Part shown: positions 62,914 to 64,000 of the stretch, one piece after another
Layout of the letters: every line of letters begins with the position of its first letter
Numbering within the stretch: position 1 is the stretch's first letter
From: Planctomycetia bacterium
GTDB taxonomy: Bacteria > Planctomycetota > UBA8108 > UBA1146
Reading direction: 5' to 3'
NCBI GenBank assembly: GCA_012269595.1
Contig: JAAXJX010000038.1
Span: forward strand, 87,446-151,445
DNA length: 64,000 bases
Program-made: the position numbers and the translations under genes
The notes under the pieces: generated by a model
What the model was told of the DNA's origin: nothing
The model's database searches: none
The model's input: the letters and a program-made list of their open reading frames with translations, nothing else

Positions 62914-64000
62914 ATGGCAACTGAAGTGCTGATGCCCCAAATGGGGGAATCGATCGCTGAGGGAACACTGACCCGCTGGTTCAAACAACCGGGTGACGTC
63001 ATCCAGCGAGATGAGCCTCTCTTTGAAATCTCCACCGACAAGGTCGATGCGGAAGTCCCCGCTCCCGCGGATGGAGTTCTGGAAAAGATCATCGTCGAAG
63101 AAGGTGCCACCGTGGAAGTGAATACGGTCGTCGCCATTCTCGGCAGTGGAGATGGAGCTGCCGCAGCACCCGCAGCGGAAGCGGCTCCCGTGGCGGAAGC
63201 CACACCCCCGCAACCCGCTGCTGAGCCCGCCCCTGTTGCGGAGCCCGTCGCTGCCAGTGAACCGGCACCCACAGCCACACCTGCGGCCAGTGGTTCCCTC
63301 ACCGATGTGCCAATGCCACAAATGGGTGAGTCGATCGCCGAAGGAACCCTGACCCGATGGTTCAAACAGGCGGGTGACACTGTCGAGAGGGATGAACCTC
63401 TCTTTGAAATCTCGACCGACAAAGTCGACGCAGAGGTTCCCGCTCCCGCGAGCGGAGTCCTTGCAGAAATTATCGTCGAAGAGGGTGCGACCGTGGAGGT
63501 CAATACTGTGGTCGCCAGGATCGGTGAAGCAGGAGCTGCCAGCGCAGCCCCCCCCGCTCCCGCACCTGCTGCAGCACCCGAACCTGTGGCTGCCGCACCT
63601 GCCGCCGCACCTGCCGCTGCTCCGACTCCGGTTCCCGCGCCGCCAACTCCCGCACCTGTACCCGCCGCTCCTGCACCCGCCGCTCCTGCACCGGTCGCAG
63701 CGGCAGCCGTGGCCAATGGATCCCACAAGGTCCGTTCTTCGCCGCTGGTCCGCCGGATCGCCCGGGACAATGGCATCTCCGACCTCTCCGTGATTCCCGG
63801 AACGGGAGCGGGTGGACGGGTCACCAAAGACGACATTCTCGGCTTCATTGCTTCCGGTACCTCTGCACCGGCCACTCCCGCTGCACCGGCGGCAGTGCCT
63901 GCTGCACCGGCAGCGGTTCCCGCCAGCCCCGCAGCAGCTGCTCCGGCTCCGGCCCCTGCGCTCGCTCCTCAGGGACTCCCGAGAGGTGGCAGTCAGGTCG
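62914..64000 (+). CDS. Dihydrolipoamide acyltransferase (E2), cut by the window end
   Basis: The first 362 codons of an E2 core protein. Two nearly identical lipoyl domains (about 1-80 and 130-210) each have MPQMGESIAEGTLTRWFKQ and the lipoylation site EISTDKVDAEVPAP with its lysine. Ala/Pro-rich linkers follow each. Then comes a peripheral-subunit-binding domain (RSSPLVRRIARDNGISDLSVIPGTGAGGRVTKDDILGFI, about 272-310), another Ala/Pro linker, and the sequence runs off the right edge before the catalytic domain. The frame is open through the end. The double lipoyl pattern and ESIAEGT fit a branched-chain or 2-oxoglutarate type E2; which cannot be decided here. Confidence 0.95.
   Translation, partial: MATEVLMPQMGESIAEGTLTRWFKQPGDVIQRDEPLFEISTDKVDAEVPAPADGVLEKIIVEEGATVEVNTVVAILGSGDGAAAAPAAEAAPVAEATPPQPAAEPAPVAEPVAASEPAPTATPAASGSLTDVPMPQMGESIAEGTLTRWFKQAGDTVERDEPLFEISTDKVDAEVPAPASGVLAEIIVEEGATVEVNTVVARIGEAGAASAAPPAPAPAAAPEPVAAAPAAAPAAAPTPVPAPPTPAPVPAAPAPAAPAPVAAAAVANGSHKVRSSPLVRRIARDNGISDLSVIPGTGAGGRVTKDDILGFIASGTSAPATPAAPAAVPAAPAAVPASPAAAAPAPAPALAPQGLPRGGSQV

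Noticed and set aside
62815..63875. Gly/Ala-rich minus-strand frames at the right end
   Set aside because: Mirror image of the Ala/Pro-rich E2 linkers; no independent support.
1..64000. CRISPR arrays, insertion sequences, integrases, tRNA and rRNA genes
   Set aside because: Looked for by eye on both strands; none recognised. A covariance-model and repeat search would be decisive.

Overview
The window looks like a bacterial chromosome segment of moderately high GC (by eye, not computed), most probably from an uncultured-type Planctomycetota or a related PVC lineage. The main hint is a secreted protein with cohesin-like repeats and a dockerin-like tail of the style common in marine planctomycetes. 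HEAT-repeat secreted proteins, a degenerate Hanks-type kinase with TPRs, an ECF sigma factor, MglA/Roadblock signalling and tandem outer-membrane beta-barrels (so a diderm) fit. The assignment is inferred from protein style only. There is no rRNA, tRNA, CRISPR array, transposase or phage module, so this is core chromosome with some accessory regulatory genes.

Layout. 0.1-6.3 kb: a leftward run xseA, xseB, a PfkB sugar kinase, alaS, rpmF. 6.5-9.2 kb: rightward purH, a small membrane protein, lepB. 9.3-11.9 kb: two paralogous outer-membrane barrels. 12.3-15 kb: a double-domain SagB-type oxidoreductase overlapping an M24 peptidase. 15-18 kb: a four-gene Roadblock / MglA-GTPase / Roadblock cassette whose GTPase carries a C-terminal membrane anchor. 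18-21 kb: a zinc-ribbon membrane protein and a secreted HEAT protein with an inserted alpha/beta domain. 21.5-24.5 kb: larC, an ECF sigma factor, a putative membrane anti-sigma partner and a secreted protein, mostly translationally coupled. 24.5-29 kb: a compact threonine operon hom-thrC-thrB-lysC. 29-34.7 kb: gcvP with a structured leader, divergent pruA, and an Rrf2 regulator. 34.8-41 kb: kdsD, a small membrane protein, a UvrD/PcrA-type helicase, a Tat-exported asparaginase and a gamma-glutamyltransferase. 41.3-47 kb: the cohesin/dockerin-like protein, a HAD hydrolase, a carboxylesterase and a fused beta-oxidation enzyme.

47.3-55.4 kb is the most unusual stretch: a 62-residue bacterial histone-fold protein with its own terminator, a 1448-residue STAND-like ATPase/TPR/GAF/GGDEF-like/Fis regulator, a 1 kb apparently non-coding region rich in repeats and hairpins, a small secreted protein, and a pseudokinase with a transmembrane segment and TPRs. 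55.5-64 kb holds ftsH and a divergent 2-oxoacid dehydrogenase locus: a fused E1 alpha-beta on one side, and lpd, a separate E1 beta and a double-lipoyl E2 (cut by the window end) on the other.

The best candidates for something new are the histone-fold gene, the tail-anchored MglA/Roadblock cassette, the XseA protein with a HARP-like N-terminal module, and the structured gcvP leader RNA. Functions come from motif recognition by reading; no database search was possible.
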